This document shows positions 22,666-35,481 of a stretch of 64,000 bases of DNA, in pieces. Origin of the DNA: Azonexus sp. (GTDB lineage Bacteria > Pseudomonadota > Gammaproteobacteria > Burkholderiales > Rhodocyclaceae). Position numbers and translations under genes: made by a program. The stretch covers positions 124,001 to 188,000 of the forward strand of contig JAUYSK010000028.1 of NCBI GenBank assembly GCA_030696345.1, in the 5' to 3' direction. Numbering within the stretch: position 1 is the first letter of the stretch; the number at the start of each line of letters is the position of its first letter. A model generated the notes under the pieces. That model did not search any database and was not told where the DNA came from. It worked only from the letters and a program-made list of their open reading frames with translations.

Positions 22666-24168
22666 TTAGGCGGCGTTGAGTTCCTGCCGCTTCAGGCGGA
22701 CACTGAACCAGAACGTACTGCCGACGCCGGGCACACTCTCGACACCAATCTCGCCACCCATTTGTTGCGCCAGTCGCTGGCTGATCGCCAACCCCAGCCC
22801 GGCACCGCCGTGCTTTCGGGTCGAACTGTTGTCAGCCTGCTCGAAGGACAGGAAAAGTCGATTCAGCGCATCAGGTGTTATGCCGATACCGGTATCAACA
22901 ATTTCGAAACGTAGTCGCACCGCCTCCGTCGTTTCCTCCAGTTGCCGGGCGCGCAAGCTGATATGCCCCTTGTCAGTGAACTTGATGGCATTACTGGCAA
23001 GGTTGAACAGTATCTGTCCAAGGCGCCTTGGATCGCCCAGAAGCGGCAGACGAGAGAGCTCATTGGGCACATCGGTTTCCAGAGCCAGGCCTTTCCCGGA
23101 AGCCTTGTGGCCAAGTTCGCTGATAAGATTTTCGAGAATCTCTTTGACTTGCAAGGGCACCTCTTCAAGCACCATGCGCTGGGCTTCGATATTGGAAATA
23201 TCCAGGATGTCGTTGAGGACGGCCAGGAGGTTGTCGGCGGAACCTTTGGCCTTGTCGAGATGGTCGCGTCCCTTGGGATCGGTCATGCGCCGCTTGGCGA
23301 GTTCCAGCATGCCCATGATGCCGTTCATGGGGGTCCGAAGTTCATGGCTCATGTTGGCAAGGAAGGTGCTCTTGGCTCGGCTGGCAGCTTCGGCCAGTTC
23401 TTTGGCTACGGATAGTTCGTGGCGTTGCCGGGCTCTCTGCGCCAGCAACTGGTTGAAAGTATCAACCAGCATCTTCGCTTCGCCCGTTGCATCGACCCGG
23501 ATGGATTCAGGAGCATCCTCATCCTGCTGGCGCAGGCTGTTAACAGCACCAATAACATTGAGCAATGGCTGGATGACGTAGCGGGTGAGCGACCAGTAGA
23601 GGATGGCCAGGCCAAGCAATATGAATAGCCCGCCAACCCCGAGCACCTTGGAAACAAAGCTGGTCAGGCGACGATCGAAGCTTTCCTGCGTAGCCGCGAC
23701 CACTACGGCAGCGACGGGCTGCCCCGTGGCATCGACCACCGGTTTCAGCGTAGCCAAGAATTCCCGGCCCTGAATCGTGAAGGTGAGTTGCCGTTCGGCA
23801 GCCGCATTGATGGCAGCCCGGACCGCAGGCAACTCGGGCAGGCGATCACGACCGACGCCCGACGTATTTTGAAACAGCACCCGGCCATCGGCCGAATAGA
23901 CGGCAACGATCTCCATATCTTCATGGCTGCCGACCACCGTATTGCACCGATCGTCGAAGCCGATGATTTCCTCGGCACGCAATCCCAACGCCAGAATTCG
24001 TTCGAATTGGGTTGCCACCTCATGCGAAACGGCGACGCTCCGTTCAGTCACCGCCTTGCTGTAGGCCTGGGAAAACGTATGTGCTGCCGTCAGCAGCACG
24101 GCAAACACCGTCAGGACCAGCACGCTGCCAGCAGTCAGCAAGACCTTGGCGCGCAGCCCCTGTTTCAT
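22666..24168 (-). CDS. Sensor histidine kinase (periplasmic sensor, HisKA, HATPase)
   Basis: [44 protein letters not shown]. Confidence 0.9.
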   Translation of the reverse strand: MKQGLRAKVLLTAGSVLVLTVFAVLLTAAHTFSQAYSKAVTERSVAVSHEVATQFERILALGLRAEEIIGFDDRCNTVVGSHEDMEIVAVYSADGRVLFQNTSGVGRDRLPELPAVRAAINAAAERQLTFTIQGREFLATLKPVVDATGQPVAAVVVAATQESFDRRLTSFVSKVLGVGGLFILLGLAILYWSLTRYVIQPLLNVIGAVNSLRQQDEDAPESIRVDATGEAKMLVDTFNQLLAQRARQRHELSVAKELAEAASRAKSTFLANMSHELRTPMNGIMGMLELAKRRMTDPKGRDHLDKAKGSADNLLAVLNDILDISNIEAQRMVLEEVPLQVKEILENLISELGHKASGKGLALETDVPNELSRLPLLGDPRRLGQILFNLASNAIKFTDKGHISLRARQLEETTEAVRLRFEIVDTGIGITPDALNRLFLSFEQADNSSTRKHGGAGLGLAISQRLAQQMGGEIGVESVPGVGSTFWFSVRLKRQELNAA

Positions 24169-25220
24169 TTGGTATCCCAGTCGAACCGGGTAATTACCTG
24201 CGTCGACAGAAGCAAGTCGCTATGCACCCGGATGCCAAGCTTGTTGGCGCGGGCAAGACTGATGACCGGCGCACCCTTGGTGGTGGGCTGAATGGGCAGG
24301 TCACGGGGTGACTTGCGATCAACAAGGACCTGCCGTGCCAGTCGCCCGGCCGCCAGCCCCTGTTCGCGTTCAGAGACAGTCACTGCCACCAGTGTCCCGT
24401 GATGCACTCTGTCGACCCAGAAGCCAAGATCGGGCAGCGAGGAATTTTCTGCCGTCCACCGCTGCACTTCCTGATAGGGCACGTTCTTGCCGGCAGCATC
24501 CTTGAAATTGAATATGCCAATCAAGGCAATTGCATCTGCCATCTGAGGGTAGGCAGCGATGCGCTGCTTGTACTCTTCGTAAGTCCGGATCGTTTCCCAC
24601 GCCACGATACTGACATCCGGCGGCAGCTTTGCTGCCTTCATTCGCTCGACCACGGGTCCCCACATGGCCGCATCGTCGAGCACCACAACCAGACGTTTCA
24701 TCCCTGGCACGACACGCTTGAGCAACTGCACGGATTCGGCGAAGTGCTCATGCTCGACAACACCGGTCACGTTGTTGGCCTTGTCGAAACCATATTGCTC
24801 AGGTGTCTTGTTCACTCCACTGAAAATCTGGACGATCGGCGTATTCAGGTAATGTTGAGTGACCAGTTCCTGGGCGTCGTCATCGGTGGTGTAGATCAGA
24901 TGTGGCGCCCATTGCTCAACCAGGGCACGGGCCGCCTTGCCGCGCTCAGCCTTTTGCCTGGCTTCCGAATGGCGCTTTGTGTCCAGCTCGAAGACCTTGT
25001 ATTCAGCCTTGACCTCCCCAAGGCCGGCCTTGAAGCCCTCCAACTGGCCCTCGGTCCAGCGCCAGGGAGTGTGGTAACTCATTACATGCAGGATACGGGC
25101 CGGGGCAGCAGCGGGCTGCGCGGCCACTTCGGCCAGTGCTGGCGCGGGAAACATCAGAACGCTCATACATAGAGAAAGGAGCGCAGAGAGGCGGACTGTC
25201 CAGGCAACAAGCTTGTTCAT
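24165..25220 (-). CDS. ABC-type substrate-binding-like periplasmic protein
   Basis: Signal peptide; ABC_sub_bind-like fold sequence; ATGA overlap with downstream kinase. Confidence 0.7.
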   Translation of the reverse strand: MNKLVAWTVRLSALLSLCMSVLMFPAPALAEVAAQPAAAPARILHVMSYHTPWRWTEGQLEGFKAGLGEVKAEYKVFELDTKRHSEARQKAERGKAARALVEQWAPHLIYTTDDDAQELVTQHYLNTPIVQIFSGVNKTPEQYGFDKANNVTGVVEHEHFAESVQLLKRVVPGMKRLVVVLDDAAMWGPVVERMKAAKLPPDVSIVAWETIRTYEEYKQRIAAYPQMADAIALIGIFNFKDAAGKNVPYQEVQRWTAENSSLPDLGFWVDRVHHGTLVAVTVSEREQGLAAGRLARQVLVDRKSPRDLPIQPTTKGAPVISLARANKLGIRVHSDLLLSTQVITRFDWDTK

Positions 25221-25382
25221 GACCAAGAACCTCGTGATTGTTATCTTTTGAGAGATTATATGCGCCTGCGAATGGTTGGCGCAGAGCAAATGCAGGTTGT
25301 CACCGGGTCGGCAGACTTGACCGCAAAAGCTCTCCGGCGGCTGCCAGAGCAAAGCCTTTGCAAGAAAGGCGCCATCCAGCCG

Positions 25383-25847
25383 CTAAGCAATCGGCAGACT
25401 GCTGCGGTCGACCACCTTTCTGAGCACAAAACTGGTGTGCACGCCGGTAACGCCCTGAATGCGGGTGATCTTGTTGAGTAGCAAATCTTGGTAGGCGTCC
25501 ATGTCCCTGACCACCACTTTCAGCTGGTAATCGGACTGCTGGCCGGTAATCAGCAGGCATTCGAGGATTTCCGGGATTTCGGCGATGCTGGTTTCCAGGT
25601 TGGCGAAGCGTTCCGGGGTGTGCTGGTCCATCGAGATACCGATCAGGGCCATCAGCGACAAGCCAATCTTTTTCGCATCGAGCAGCGCGCGGTAGCCGGT
25701 GATCAGGCCGGATTCCTCCAATGCCCTGACCCGGCGCAGGCAGGGCGAAGGCGACAGGCCAATGCGGTCGGCCAGATCCTGATTGCTGATGCGGCCATCC
25801 TCCTGCAAAACTTCGAGAATTTGCCGGTCGTAGCGATCTAATTCCAT
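25383..25847 (-). CDS. Lrp/AsnC family transcriptional regulator
   Basis: MELDRYDRQILEVLQEDGRISNQDLADRIGLSPSPCLRRVRALEESGLITGY. Confidence 0.93.
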   Translation of the reverse strand: MELDRYDRQILEVLQEDGRISNQDLADRIGLSPSPCLRRVRALEESGLITGYRALLDAKKIGLSLMALIGISMDQHTPERFANLETSIAEIPEILECLLITGQQSDYQLKVVVRDMDAYQDLLLNKITRIQGVTGVHTSFVLRKVVDRSSLPIA

Positions 25848-25982
25848 TTTATTGCGCCATTAGTTAATTAGACGCAATTATCCACCGATATAACCACAAA
25901 ACAAGCCAAATAACGCAAGCACCTGCCAGCGGCTTTTCCGTAAGATTGCTCGCATCGAATCCAGTCTTTCAGGAGCAGTACC

Positions 25983-27677
25983 ATGATGCAGAACCCCGCC
26001 GCCAAGTACCAGGCTTTTGCCCCGATCCCGCTCGCCGACCGCCAGTGGCCGAGCCGCACGATCACGACGCCGCCGGTCTGGATGAGCACCGATCTGCGCG
26101 ATGGCAATCAGGCGCTTTTCGAGCCAATGAATGGCGAGAAGAAGATGCGCATGTTCAAGACGCTCTGCGGCATCGGTTTCAAGGAAATCGAGATCGCCTT
26201 CCCGTCCGCCTCCGAAACCGAATTCGGCTTCGTCCGCAGCCTCATCGAAGGTGGCCATATTCCTGACGATGTCACCATCGAAGTTCTTACCCAGGCCCGC
26301 GAGAACCTCATCCGCCGCACCTTCGAGTCGATCAAGGGCGCCAGACAGGCCATCGTTCACGTCTATAACGCGACCAGCAAAACCTTCCGCGACAACGTCT
26401 TCGGGATGAGCAAGGCTGAAGTTATCGCCATGGCGGTCGATGCCGTCAAATTGATCAAATCCCTCGCCGAGCAAATGCCGGAGACGAAAGTGACGCTCGA
26501 GTACAGCCCGGAACTCTTCACCGCCACCGAGCTCGATTTCGCCAAGGAAGTCTGTGATGCCGTGACCGCCGCCTGGGGCGCAACGCCCGAGCGCAAGGTC
26601 ATCCTCAACCTCCCGACCACGGTCGAGATCGCCACGCCCAACATCTACGCTGACCAGATCGAATGGATGCACCGCAATCTCGAACGTCGCGACAGCGTCA
26701 TCATCAGCCTTCACCCGCACAACGATCGCGGCACCGCCGTCGCCGCTGCCGAACTCGGCCTCATGGCCGGCGCCGACCGGGTCGAGGGCTGCCTTTTCGG
26801 CAATGGCGAACGGACCGGTAACGTCGATCTCGTCACCGTCGCCCTCAACATGTACACGCAGGGCGTCCATCCCGGCCTCGATTTTTCCGACATCAACGCC
26901 GTCGCCCGCACGTTTGAATATTGCACCCAGCTCCCGATCCATCCACGCCATCCGTACGTCGGGGATCTCGTTTTCACGGCCTTCTCCGGCTCCCACCAGG
27001 ACGCCATCAAGAAGGGGTTTGCGGCTCAAAAGGCAGCAGAGCAATGGTCGGTGCCCTACCTCCCGGTCGATCCGGCCGATGTCGGTCGCAGCTACGACTC
27101 GGTGATCCGGGTAAACAGCCAGTCGGGCAAGGGCGGCATCGCCTATTTGATGGAAACCGAGCACGGCGTCGTCATGCCGCGCCGCTTGCAGGTTGAATTC
27201 TCCGGCGTCGTCCAGCAGCACACCGACACGCATGGCGGCGAAGTCAGCGCCGAGGCGATTTGGGGCCTGTTTGCCCAAAGCTATATCGATACGGCCACTC
27301 CGGTGCGTTACCGCGAACACCATCTTTATGAACGCGGCAACATCCAGGGCATCCGGCTCAACATCGACATTGACGGCACGCCGCACATGCTCACCGGCGA
27401 AGGCAACGGCCCGATCAATGCTGCGGTACACGCCCTGCAAAGTGCCGGAATCAGCATTCAGGTACGCAGCTACGAGGAGCGTTCGATGGTGCCGATGGGT
27501 GAGGACGGCAACGCCCGCGCCTGCGCTTTCATGGAAATCGCCGGCAAGCAAAGTGGCGAATGCTACGGCGTCGGCATGGACGGCAACATTGTCACCGCTT
27601 CGATCAAGGCGTTGATCAGCGGCATCAATCGCCTGAGCGCCGGACAGATGCGCGGCGAGCTCGATCAGGCCGCCTGA
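25983..27677 (+). CDS. leuA: 2-isopropylmalate synthase
   Basis: 564 aa, [59 protein letters not shown]. Confidence 0.96.
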   Translation: MMQNPAAKYQAFAPIPLADRQWPSRTITTPPVWMSTDLRDGNQALFEPMNGEKKMRMFKTLCGIGFKEIEIAFPSASETEFGFVRSLIEGGHIPDDVTIEVLTQARENLIRRTFESIKGARQAIVHVYNATSKTFRDNVFGMSKAEVIAMAVDAVKLIKSLAEQMPETKVTLEYSPELFTATELDFAKEVCDAVTAAWGATPERKVILNLPTTVEIATPNIYADQIEWMHRNLERRDSVIISLHPHNDRGTAVAAAELGLMAGADRVEGCLFGNGERTGNVDLVTVALNMYTQGVHPGLDFSDINAVARTFEYCTQLPIHPRHPYVGDLVFTAFSGSHQDAIKKGFAAQKAAEQWSVPYLPVDPADVGRSYDSVIRVNSQSGKGGIAYLMETEHGVVMPRRLQVEFSGVVQQHTDTHGGEVSAEAIWGLFAQSYIDTATPVRYREHHLYERGNIQGIRLNIDIDGTPHMLTGEGNGPINAAVHALQSAGISIQVRSYEERSMVPMGEDGNARACAFMEIAGKQSGECYGVGMDGNIVTASIKALISGINRLSAGQMRGELDQAA

Positions 27678-27688
27678 GATGCCCCGAA

Positions 27689-27722
27689 AATCCCTTGCCT
27701 GAATGCAGGCAAGGGATTGAAT
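27689..27722 (+). terminator. Terminator-like hairpin of leuA
   Basis: Perfect 13-bp stem aatcccttgcctg-aatg-caggcaagggatt. Confidence 0.6.
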
Positions 27723-27971
27723 TTCCGGCAATTTCTCGCCCTTATCCTTGCCACAAAGGGGTTGCCCGCGTAAGATGCAGCGCTTGTTGTGCTGCATAGC
27801 AACAAACTTTGCCGTTCTGCCCCGAGTAAATGTTTTCCCTCTGCCGCTTCTTCGCCTTGCGAACACCCTGCACGCCGAACTAATCATTTCCCGTTGCAAA
27901 GCGCCGTTACATTGATCGCCTGATCGCGCCAGGATTGCCTGGGCAACAGGTGGCCTTAACTTGGGAAATAC

Positions 27972-28850
27972 ATGGTTCGCATCCAGTTCGGAATTGACCT
28001 CCATTACGAACTCATTTACCCCGGCACCGATTTTGTTTTCAACATCCATGCCGCACAAACCGCCAGCCAGTTGGTCATCAGCGAGCAATTGCAGATCAGC
28101 CAGCCAGTGGTGTCCACGATCCAGACCAACCCGCATACGCTGGCCCGCTATCTGCGCCTGACTGCCGGCCCTGGCCCGCTGAACATCAATTACCAGGCGA
28201 CGCTCGATATCGACCACCATGTCGGCGACCCTGACACCATCGGCGAAACGCCGATCGCCAAGCTGCCGCTATCGGCGCTGAACTACATCTACCCGAGCCG
28301 TTATTGCCAGTCCGACCGCCTCGGCCTGCTGGCCACGAATGAATTCGGCAATCTGCCCAAAGGCTATCGCCGGGTTGAAGCGATCCAGGCCTGGGTCCGC
28401 AAGCAGGTCGCCTTCCGCTCCAACACCAGCAATTCGAACACCTCGGCCATCGATACGCTGACCGACCGCGTCGGCGTCTGCCGTGATTTTGCCCACCTGA
28501 TGATCGCCATCTGCCGCGCCCTGAACATTCCGGCGCGCTTCACCACCGGCATCGACTACGGCGCCGACCCGGCGCTCGGCCCAACCGATTTCCACGCCTA
28601 CGTCGAAGTCTTTCTCGACAACCGCTGGTATATGTTCGACCCTTCCGGCACGGCGATCCCGATGGGCTTCGTCCGCATGGGCACCGGCCGCGACGCTGCC
28701 GATGTATCCTTTGCCACCATTTTTGGCAGTGTCACCTCGCCGCCGCCTGTCATCACGGTCTGTGCCATTACCGAAGCCGGCCGCCCCTGGGAGGCGCCAC
28801 GTCACCGGACGGAAGCACTATCCACCGACGCTTCGCTCAACCCCCTCTAA
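27972..28850 (+). CDS. Transglutaminase-like cysteine peptidase family protein
   Basis: Cys-His-Asp: [41 protein letters not shown]. Confidence 0.88.
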   Translation: MVRIQFGIDLHYELIYPGTDFVFNIHAAQTASQLVISEQLQISQPVVSTIQTNPHTLARYLRLTAGPGPLNINYQATLDIDHHVGDPDTIGETPIAKLPLSALNYIYPSRYCQSDRLGLLATNEFGNLPKGYRRVEAIQAWVRKQVAFRSNTSNSNTSAIDTLTDRVGVCRDFAHLMIAICRALNIPARFTTGIDYGADPALGPTDFHAYVEVFLDNRWYMFDPSGTAIPMGFVRMGTGRDAADVSFATIFGSVTSPPPVITVCAITEAGRPWEAPRHRTEALSTDASLNPL

Positions 28851-28882
28851 CCTTAGCTTTTAACCCGCAGGAGCAAATATCC

Positions 28883-29143
28883 TTGGCAAAAGAAGAACTA
28901 CTTGAAATGCAAGGCGTCGTCCATGACGTCCTCCCCGATACCCGCTTTCGCGTCACGCTGGAAAACGGTCATGAACTGATCGCCTACACCTCCGGCAAGA
29001 TGAAGAAGAACCACATCCGTATCCTGGTTGGCGACAAGGTCACGCTCGAACTCTCGCCCTACGACCTATCCAAGGGTCGCATCACCTTCCGTCATATCGA
29101 GAACCGCAGCGGTCCGGCACCGCAGCAACGCCGCCGCTACTAA
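28883..29143 (+). CDS. infA: Translation initiation factor IF-1
   Basis: [67 protein letters not shown] start. Confidence 0.95.
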   Translation: MAKEELLEMQGVVHDVLPDTRFRVTLENGHELIAYTSGKMKKNHIRILVGDKVTLELSPYDLSKGRITFRHIENRSGPAPQQRRRY

Positions 29144-29916
29144 GCGCGCCCCCGGCGTCCCGGACGAAACTGCCAAGTGTCGTCGTAATACGCCGGATCC
29201 TCGCTTTCCGGCGTCACGCCGGGAATCCCGAGCAAAGGCAGGGGCTGAAAATCACGCGGTCGGGTATAACGACCGCTGCTCAAATCTGCGGCCAAAAGGC
29301 CGTCGACCGCAGCAACCTGCTCGCCGAACGGCATTCGGAGCCAGTCCTCACTTACCTCGTAGAGCACAGCCTTGGCTGTCAGCCCACGAAAAGGCTTGAG
29401 CATCGCTTCATAAGTGGCGTGACCAAAGATGACAAAGCGCATGCTGCTTTGCACCTCGGCACGACGTTCGGCAAATAGCGCTTTCCACTGAAACCCACGC
29501 AGCAGATCGAGCAATTCAGGCTTCGACGAAAGCACGACGATGCCGCATTCATCGAAATGGGTCAGCGCATCGCGGGTATCGCCACGCGCTTCGCCAGCCG
29601 GCGTCATCGCCCGCACATGGCTGGCGCTGATGGCAATCTTGGTGCGGGCAAAACTTAGCCAGACCAGCGCATTGAAGAAGTCGTGCCAGTTATCCGGCCG
29701 GGTTTCGACCTCACCGCTTTCCCAAATCCGGCATTCGTAGGCCAGACCATCCGGCTGCGGCGGCACGAAGCGCACCTGACGGCCATTCTCGGTAAAGATC
29801 GGGTGACGCACGGCCATTTCGACCAGCGCTGTTGTATCGGGGAAGGGCGGCAGTTGATCCAGCCACGGCCGCAAAGGCGCAAACAGCGGCGAGGCGTAGG
29901 GTGAAACCTCGCTCAC
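29140..29916 (-). CDS. DUF3025 domain-containing protein
   Basis: DUF3025-like ([29 protein letters not shown]). Confidence 0.8.
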   Translation of the reverse strand: MSEVSPYASPLFAPLRPWLDQLPPFPDTTALVEMAVRHPIFTENGRQVRFVPPQPDGLAYECRIWESGEVETRPDNWHDFFNALVWLSFARTKIAISASHVRAMTPAGEARGDTRDALTHFDECGIVVLSSKPELLDLLRGFQWKALFAERRAEVQSSMRFVIFGHATYEAMLKPFRGLTAKAVLYEVSEDWLRMPFGEQVAAVDGLLAADLSSGRYTRPRDFQPLPLLGIPGVTPESEDPAYYDDTWQFRPGRRGRA

Positions 29917-30353
29917 TCTTCCGCGTCGGTCTGGCCTGCGCCTGCTTCCTTGACGAAAACCAGTTCGCCTTTCTTGACGCGGAAGACCCCCTTTAATTCG
30001 CCCATGCCTTCAAGCGGCTCGCTGTCCATCTTGGCAAAGCTTTCGCAGGTCTGCGTTTCAGTCGCAAACATCCGCTTGCCGGCCTTGATGATGAATGCCC
30101 CGGACGGCACCTGATAGACCTCGACGCGGGTTTTATCGGTACCCGTTCCCAGGCTGTGCCGGCGCATACAGGCTGGCATCCGCGAAACAATCAGGTAAAG
30201 CTCAACCTTGCTGTCCCAGAAATAGGGCTGCTCACGGATCAGTGACAGCACATGCTCGCGGGTATTGTCGATTTCATAGGTCGCGCCATCGTTCACACAG
30301 GCAGTGAGCAGCGGGGCGGCCAGTAGGGCCAGGACGAGATGGCGCAGACGCAT
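29913..30353 (-). CDS. Hypothetical lipoprotein
   Basis: Lipobox LLTAC; overlaps DUF3025 start. Confidence 0.65.
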   Translation of the reverse strand: MRLRHLVLALLAAPLLTACVNDGATYEIDNTREHVLSLIREQPYFWDSKVELYLIVSRMPACMRRHSLGTGTDKTRVEVYQVPSGAFIIKAGKRMFATETQTCESFAKMDSEPLEGMGELKGVFRVKKGELVFVKEAGAGQTDAEE

Positions 30354-30364
30354 GGCAGATTTCC

Positions 30365-31396
30365 TCAGCGCATTTTCCAGGAGAGCGTTTCACCGGCCCG
30401 TAGCGGGACGATGCTGTCGCCACTGACATACGGATAGTCGGCCGGCACGATCCAGTTTTCCCTGGCCAGCGTCACGGTGCCGCTGTTGCGCGGCAGGCCG
30501 TACCAGTCCGGGCCGTTGAAACTGGCAAAGGCTTCCAGCTTGTCGAGCGCCCCTGCCTGCTCGAAAGCTTCGGCGTAAAGTTCCAACGCCGCATAGGCCG
30601 TGTAACACCCGGCGCAACCGCAGGCGGCTTCCTTGGTCAGCTTGGCATGCGGCGCCGAATCGGTACCGAGGAAGAACTTTGCGTTGCCGGAAGTGGCAGC
30701 AGCGACCAGCGCCTCGCGATGCTTTTCGCGCTTCAGTACCGGCAGGCAATACCAATGCGGCCGCACCCCACCCTGAAAGATGGCGTTGCGGTTGTAGAGC
30801 AGATGGTGGGCGGTGATGGTGGCTGCTACGGTGGACGGCGCAGAAACGACAAAATCAGCGGCATCCTGCGTCGTGATGTGCTCCATCACCACTTTCAATT
30901 TCGGGAAGCGCAGCGTCAGCGGCAGCAGCACGGTGTCGATGAAGACCTTCTCGCGGTCGAACAGGTCGATTTTCGGATCGGTGACTTCGCCATGAACCAG
31001 CAGCGGCAGGCCAAGGCGCTCCATTTCGGCCAGTGCGTCATAGGCCTTGGTAATGTCGGTCAGCCCGGCATCGGAATTGGTCGTCGCCCCGGCCGGGTAG
31101 AGCTTGATCGCTTTGACGAAGCCCGAAGCAGCGGCCTTGGCAACTTCGCTGGCCGGCGTATTGTCGGTCAGATAGAGCGTCATCAAGGGCTCGAAACTGG
31201 CACCCGCCGGCAAGGCAGCGACGATGCGGTCACGATAGGCCGCCGCCTGCTCGACGGTGGTAACCGGCGGCTTCAGGTTGGGCATGACGATGGCCCGGCC
31301 AAACTGGGCCGCGGTATGCGCCAGCACGGAAGCCAGCGCCTCGCCGTCACGCAGGTGGAGATGCCAGTCGTCGGGGCGGGTCAGGGTTATCTGCAT
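30365..31396 (-). CDS. pyrC: Dihydroorotase
   Basis: [36 protein letters not shown]. Confidence 0.95.
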   Translation of the reverse strand: MQITLTRPDDWHLHLRDGEALASVLAHTAAQFGRAIVMPNLKPPVTTVEQAAAYRDRIVAALPAGASFEPLMTLYLTDNTPASEVAKAAASGFVKAIKLYPAGATTNSDAGLTDITKAYDALAEMERLGLPLLVHGEVTDPKIDLFDREKVFIDTVLLPLTLRFPKLKVVMEHITTQDAADFVVSAPSTVAATITAHHLLYNRNAIFQGGVRPHWYCLPVLKREKHREALVAAATSGNAKFFLGTDSAPHAKLTKEAACGCAGCYTAYAALELYAEAFEQAGALDKLEAFASFNGPDWYGLPRNSGTVTLARENWIVPADYPYVSGDSIVPLRAGETLSWKMR

Positions 31397-31459
31397 GTTT
31401 TCAAAACCTTCGGGAATAGCGCGAATTTTAACAGGGAACGCCGCCCCCCTGCCGGCGCC

Positions 31460-34192
31460 TCACCTCGGCGCTGAAAGCCATTTGAGCAAGGTATCGAAAA
31501 GCACTTCCGGATCAACCGGCTTGGCGATGAAATCATTCATCCCGGCTTCCAGGCAACGCTGTCGGTCCTCGATGAAGGCATTGGCCGTCATCGCCAGAAT
31601 CGGTACGCTGGCACCACTCGACAACCGACGTATTTGTCGCGTCGCCTCAAGACCATCCATAACGGGCATTTGCATGTCCATCAGGATCAGGTCGTACTGA
31701 TTTTGACTGACCAGGAACAAAGCCTCGCGGCCATCGGCGGCGCAATCAACCTGCATATGAATATCTTCGAGCATCAACAGCGAGACTTCACGGTTAACCG
31801 GCTCATCCTCGGCAAGCAAGAGTCGCCGCCCACGATACTCGCGCAACAGGCGCGCTTCCGCGACGCCGGCAGCAGAAACCTGCCAGGCCGTGCTCGCTGC
31901 CTGCCCCTTGCGCAACCGGGCAGTGAACCAGAAACAACTTCCCTCGCCAACGCGGCTGCCCACACCGGCATCGCCACCCATCAGATGCGCCAGCTTCTTG
32001 GTAATCGCCAGACCCAGCCCGGTGCCCCCATAGCTGCGGGTAATCGAGTTGTCAGCCTGCTCAAAGCTCGAGAACAAGCGGGGCAGGACATCCCGGGGAA
32101 TGCCGATACCAGTGTCCTGAACCTCGAATCGCAGCAGAACATGCTGCTCATCCTCCTCCTGAACGCTGGCGCGCAGGGTGATAGTCCCGCTTGTGGTGAA
32201 TTTGACGGCGTTGCTCGCGTAGTTGAGCAATGCCTGCTGCAGCCGTGTCGAATCCCCCAGCAATTTGCAGCCCGGCGCCGGTGCCTCAACGATAAAGCGC
32301 ACACCCTTGGCAGCCGCTTTATCGTGCAACATGGAAATGATGTTGCTAACAATCCCCGGCACACTGACGTCGGCTTCCTCGAGCACGAACTTGCCAGCCT
32401 CGATCTTGGAGATATCAAGCACGGCATTAATGATGCTGAGCAAATGCTGGCTGGAGGCATTGATCTTGTCGAGGCGCAGGGACTGCTCGGGTGCAATGCC
32501 GGCGCGCTGGATCAGGTGAGCCATGCCGGTAATGGCATTGAGCGGCGTCCGGATTTCATGCGACATATTTGCAAGGAAGGCACTCTTGGCAATATTGGCT
32601 GCTTCAGCCGCCTCCTTGGCTTGCGCCAGCTGCTCGGTGCGCTCGCCGACCAATTCCTCGAGATGCAGGCGATAACGTTCAAGCTCCGCTTCAGCCTGTT
32701 TGCGCTCGGTGATGTCCTGAACGAATCCAGACAATTTCTCGGGCAGGCCATCCGCGCCCAATACCGGTTTGCCCCGGCATTCGATCCAGCGCTCCTCGCC
32801 ATTGTCCAGCCGGCGAATACGGTATTCGACATGATGTTCCTGACCGGTCGCCAGACTGCGCTGCAACGAGGCTATGACGTTCGGGCAATCATCCGCCTTG
32901 ACGATCTCGCAAAGCTTTTCCGGCCCAGGCTGGAAGTCTGCCGGCAGGCCAAACAACCGGAAGATCTGATCGGACCAGATCGCCGTCTTGCCATCACGCC
33001 AGAGTTCCCAGGAACCAAGGCGGGCGTATTCCATGGCCGCCTTCAGGCGTTCTTCCCCGTCACGCCGTACCGACTCCTGCTTCAACTCCTCCGTAATATC
33101 CAGACTCAAGCCAACCAGTGCCAGCGGATTGCCCTGCTCGTCACGCTTGACCGCCTTGATCACGCGCAGATCGTGAATCTGCCCATCGACAAAGGGTAAC
33201 TGCTGGTGATTGTCACTGATGCCCGTGGAGGCCAGCGCTTTCGCATCAGAAGCCAGGCATTGCTCGCGAAAATCCTCGGGCATCAATTCGGCGTAATGAG
33301 GCACCGCGAGAAAGCGATCTTCAGGGATGCCCATGGCCTGACAAAACGCCTTGTTGACGAAAGACATCTTGCCGCAGCCATTCTGCATCCAGATGCCGAT
33401 CGGCGCGTTATCAAGCAGCAGTTGCAGCATGGCACGCTCTTGTAGCAAAGCCTGTTCAGCCAGCTTCTTCTCTGTTATGTCGCGAGCGACTCCGAAGAGG
33501 CCGATCAGTTGGCCTTTTTCGTTTTGAATCGGATATTTCCGGTTATCTACCCAGCCCCGTTTGCCATCCTTGCCCAGATACGCCTGTACCTCATTGGCCA
33601 CAGCAGCCCCAGCGAAAATATCCTTCTCCAGCCGGTAGTAAATATCGGCATATTCCTCGGGGAAAATATCGTAGTCAGTCTGCCCAAGCAGGTCAGTCCA
33701 GTGCTCCGCCGGATCGGTGATCGACACCAGCGTCTGGCTCGCCCCCGTGAGAACGTGATTTCGATCCTTGAAAAAGATGAAGTCGTCAGTGTTTTCCATG
33801 ATGGCAACAAAGTTCGCCATCATTGCCTGGTGGTCCGCGCCTTGCCAAAGGCTCTTGGCATCCTGCAACACGAGATCCAGAACAGTGACCTTACTGACCG
33901 GATCAGGAAATTTTTCGTAATTTACCTTGATGCAACGAATCTTCCCGTTGGCCTGGCGCACCCGGATATTGAACTCGCCCGTTGCCAGCACGCTGTCCGA
34001 GGAGAACAATTCATCTGCAATATCCTGATCATCGGTGTGAATCAGGGAGAGCAGGGAAACCTTGCCATCGAGCATCTCACCGGCAGAAAAACCGAGTAGC
34101 GCACGGACGCTGTCGCTAGCCGAAAGAACCTTTAGCGGTTGACTCAGTTGAAGGCGAATTCGCACTTCCGGCAAGATGATTTTGCTGTTCAT
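31460..34192 (-). CDS. PAS-domain hybrid sensor histidine kinase with receiver domain
   Basis: Multiple [58 protein letters not shown]. Confidence 0.92.
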   Translation of the reverse strand: MNSKIILPEVRIRLQLSQPLKVLSASDSVRALLGFSAGEMLDGKVSLLSLIHTDDQDIADELFSSDSVLATGEFNIRVRQANGKIRCIKVNYEKFPDPVSKVTVLDLVLQDAKSLWQGADHQAMMANFVAIMENTDDFIFFKDRNHVLTGASQTLVSITDPAEHWTDLLGQTDYDIFPEEYADIYYRLEKDIFAGAAVANEVQAYLGKDGKRGWVDNRKYPIQNEKGQLIGLFGVARDITEKKLAEQALLQERAMLQLLLDNAPIGIWMQNGCGKMSFVNKAFCQAMGIPEDRFLAVPHYAELMPEDFREQCLASDAKALASTGISDNHQQLPFVDGQIHDLRVIKAVKRDEQGNPLALVGLSLDITEELKQESVRRDGEERLKAAMEYARLGSWELWRDGKTAIWSDQIFRLFGLPADFQPGPEKLCEIVKADDCPNVIASLQRSLATGQEHHVEYRIRRLDNGEERWIECRGKPVLGADGLPEKLSGFVQDITERKQAEAELERYRLHLEELVGERTEQLAQAKEAAEAANIAKSAFLANMSHEIRTPLNAITGMAHLIQRAGIAPEQSLRLDKINASSQHLLSIINAVLDISKIEAGKFVLEEADVSVPGIVSNIISMLHDKAAAKGVRFIVEAPAPGCKLLGDSTRLQQALLNYASNAVKFTTSGTITLRASVQEEDEQHVLLRFEVQDTGIGIPRDVLPRLFSSFEQADNSITRSYGGTGLGLAITKKLAHLMGGDAGVGSRVGEGSCFWFTARLRKGQAASTAWQVSAAGVAEARLLREYRGRRLLLAEDEPVNREVSLLMLEDIHMQVDCAADGREALFLVSQNQYDLILMDMQMPVMDGLEATRQIRRLSSGASVPILAMTANAFIEDRQRCLEAGMNDFIAKPVDPEVLFDTLLKWLSAPR

Positions 34193-34387
34193 TTCCAATC
34201 GCTCCTCCGCATCATCATAGTCCAATGGCGAGCGGTGGCGCCACCGCCGAATTCAATCGATAGTTTCGTTATTCGTCTGGTCGCCAGCCACGTCTGCGTG
34301 CAAAATACGGCGGGTGTCAAAGCGGCTCGTCTGGCTGTTATATTCCACCGGTCTCACTCGACTGGCTCACAATCCTCAGGATAAACA

Positions 34388-34885
34388 ATGCGTCATTTAC
34401 TCCTTGGCATCACCCTTCTTTCCGGCCTTGCCATGGCGGCACCCGAGACTGGCGACTCCAGTCAGGCCAAGTTCGAAAAGCGTTTCCAGGCTGCCGACAA
34501 GGACCGGAACGGTAAGTTGTCTCGCCAAGAGGCTTACGCCGAGTTCCCCCGGGCACCGGAGTTTTTTGATGAAATAGACCAGAACAAGGATGGCCAGGTG
34601 TCCATGGCCGAGGTCAGGAAGGCGCGTGACAAGCGCGTCGCTGCTGCCATGTCCGGCACTTCCGGCAACAAGAAATATGCGCTGCCCGCCGAGAGTGGCG
34701 CAGCCCCCGCCGCCAACACTGGCGAGACAACGGCCCAACCAGCGTTCTCCAGCAAGGAAGAAGCCCGTCGCCAGCATCGTTATGACTACTACGAGTCGCT
34801 CGGCTCAGCCCAGGAAACAGCGCGCAATCGTGGCGAACCGATGCCGGAAGAGCCCGTTTCCACCATACTGAAAAAATCCTTCTGA
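34388..34885 (+). CDS. EF-hand domain secreted protein
   Basis: Signal peptide; DKDRNGKLSRQEA and DQNKDGQVSMAEV. Confidence 0.8.
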   Translation: MRHLLLGITLLSGLAMAAPETGDSSQAKFEKRFQAADKDRNGKLSRQEAYAEFPRAPEFFDEIDQNKDGQVSMAEVRKARDKRVAAAMSGTSGNKKYALPAESGAAPAANTGETTAQPAFSSKEEARRQHRYDYYESLGSAQETARNRGEPMPEEPVSTILKKSF

Positions 34886-34925
34886 ATCGCTGTCATTTCG
34901 TCGCATCCAATTGGGGAGTCAAATC

Positions 34926-35477
34926 ATGTCGATCACCGTCACCATCACCACCACTGCAAATCGTACCCGGCGCTTCACCCAGTCCGACGAAGCATGCATT
35001 CAGAGCCTGCTCGACACACTGAGCCGCGTCGGCCAATTATTCTCCAATCGCACCCTGATCATTGGTTCGGGGCAGGAAACCGAAATTTTCTCGCCCACGT
35101 CGATTACCCGGATTGAAATCGAAACGACTCGTGATCTCTCCACCTGCCTTCCGCTGCATGGCGAAACGCAGCTGACGCTGATTCCAGCAGGTTCGCCCAC
35201 ACCCGCTACGGAAGTCAGCGAAACGCTTTTCTCCGGCCAAGTCGACTTTTTCTTTGAAGGCGGCGACAGCGTTTCAATCTGGCTGTCCGGCCCTCGCCCC
35301 AGCGGCACCAATGAACGCCTGATGCGACTCACCCGGCTGTTCGAACAACCGGTGCTGATGTACAACCTGCCAGCTGGCGGCATTGGCTTGATGAACCCGA
35401 ACGCGATGACGCGCGCCTTGATTGCCGCCACCACCGAACAACTCCCGGTCGGTTCCTGGCAGCTGAATCCGGCCTGA
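34926..35477 (+). CDS. Hypothetical protein
   Basis: 184 aa ORF MSITVTITTTANRTRRFTQSDEACIQ... with RBS tggggag. Confidence 0.6.
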   Translation: MSITVTITTTANRTRRFTQSDEACIQSLLDTLSRVGQLFSNRTLIIGSGQETEIFSPTSITRIEIETTRDLSTCLPLHGETQLTLIPAGSPTPATEVSETLFSGQVDFFFEGGDSVSIWLSGPRPSGTNERLMRLTRLFEQPVLMYNLPAGGIGLMNPNAMTRALIAATTEQLPVGSWQLNPA

Positions 35478-35481
35478 ACGT

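Noticed and set aside
21402-22669. Several 60-275 aa ORFs over rnpB
   Set aside because: The region is explained by RNase P RNA on the minus strand and by the 21288..22109 gene.
25878-28220. 780-aa minus ORF
   Set aside because: Antisense to leuA and the transglutaminase gene; composition typical of a high-GC shadow frame.
31634-33199. 521-aa plus ORF
   Set aside because: Antisense to the PAS hybrid kinase; no recognisable domain.
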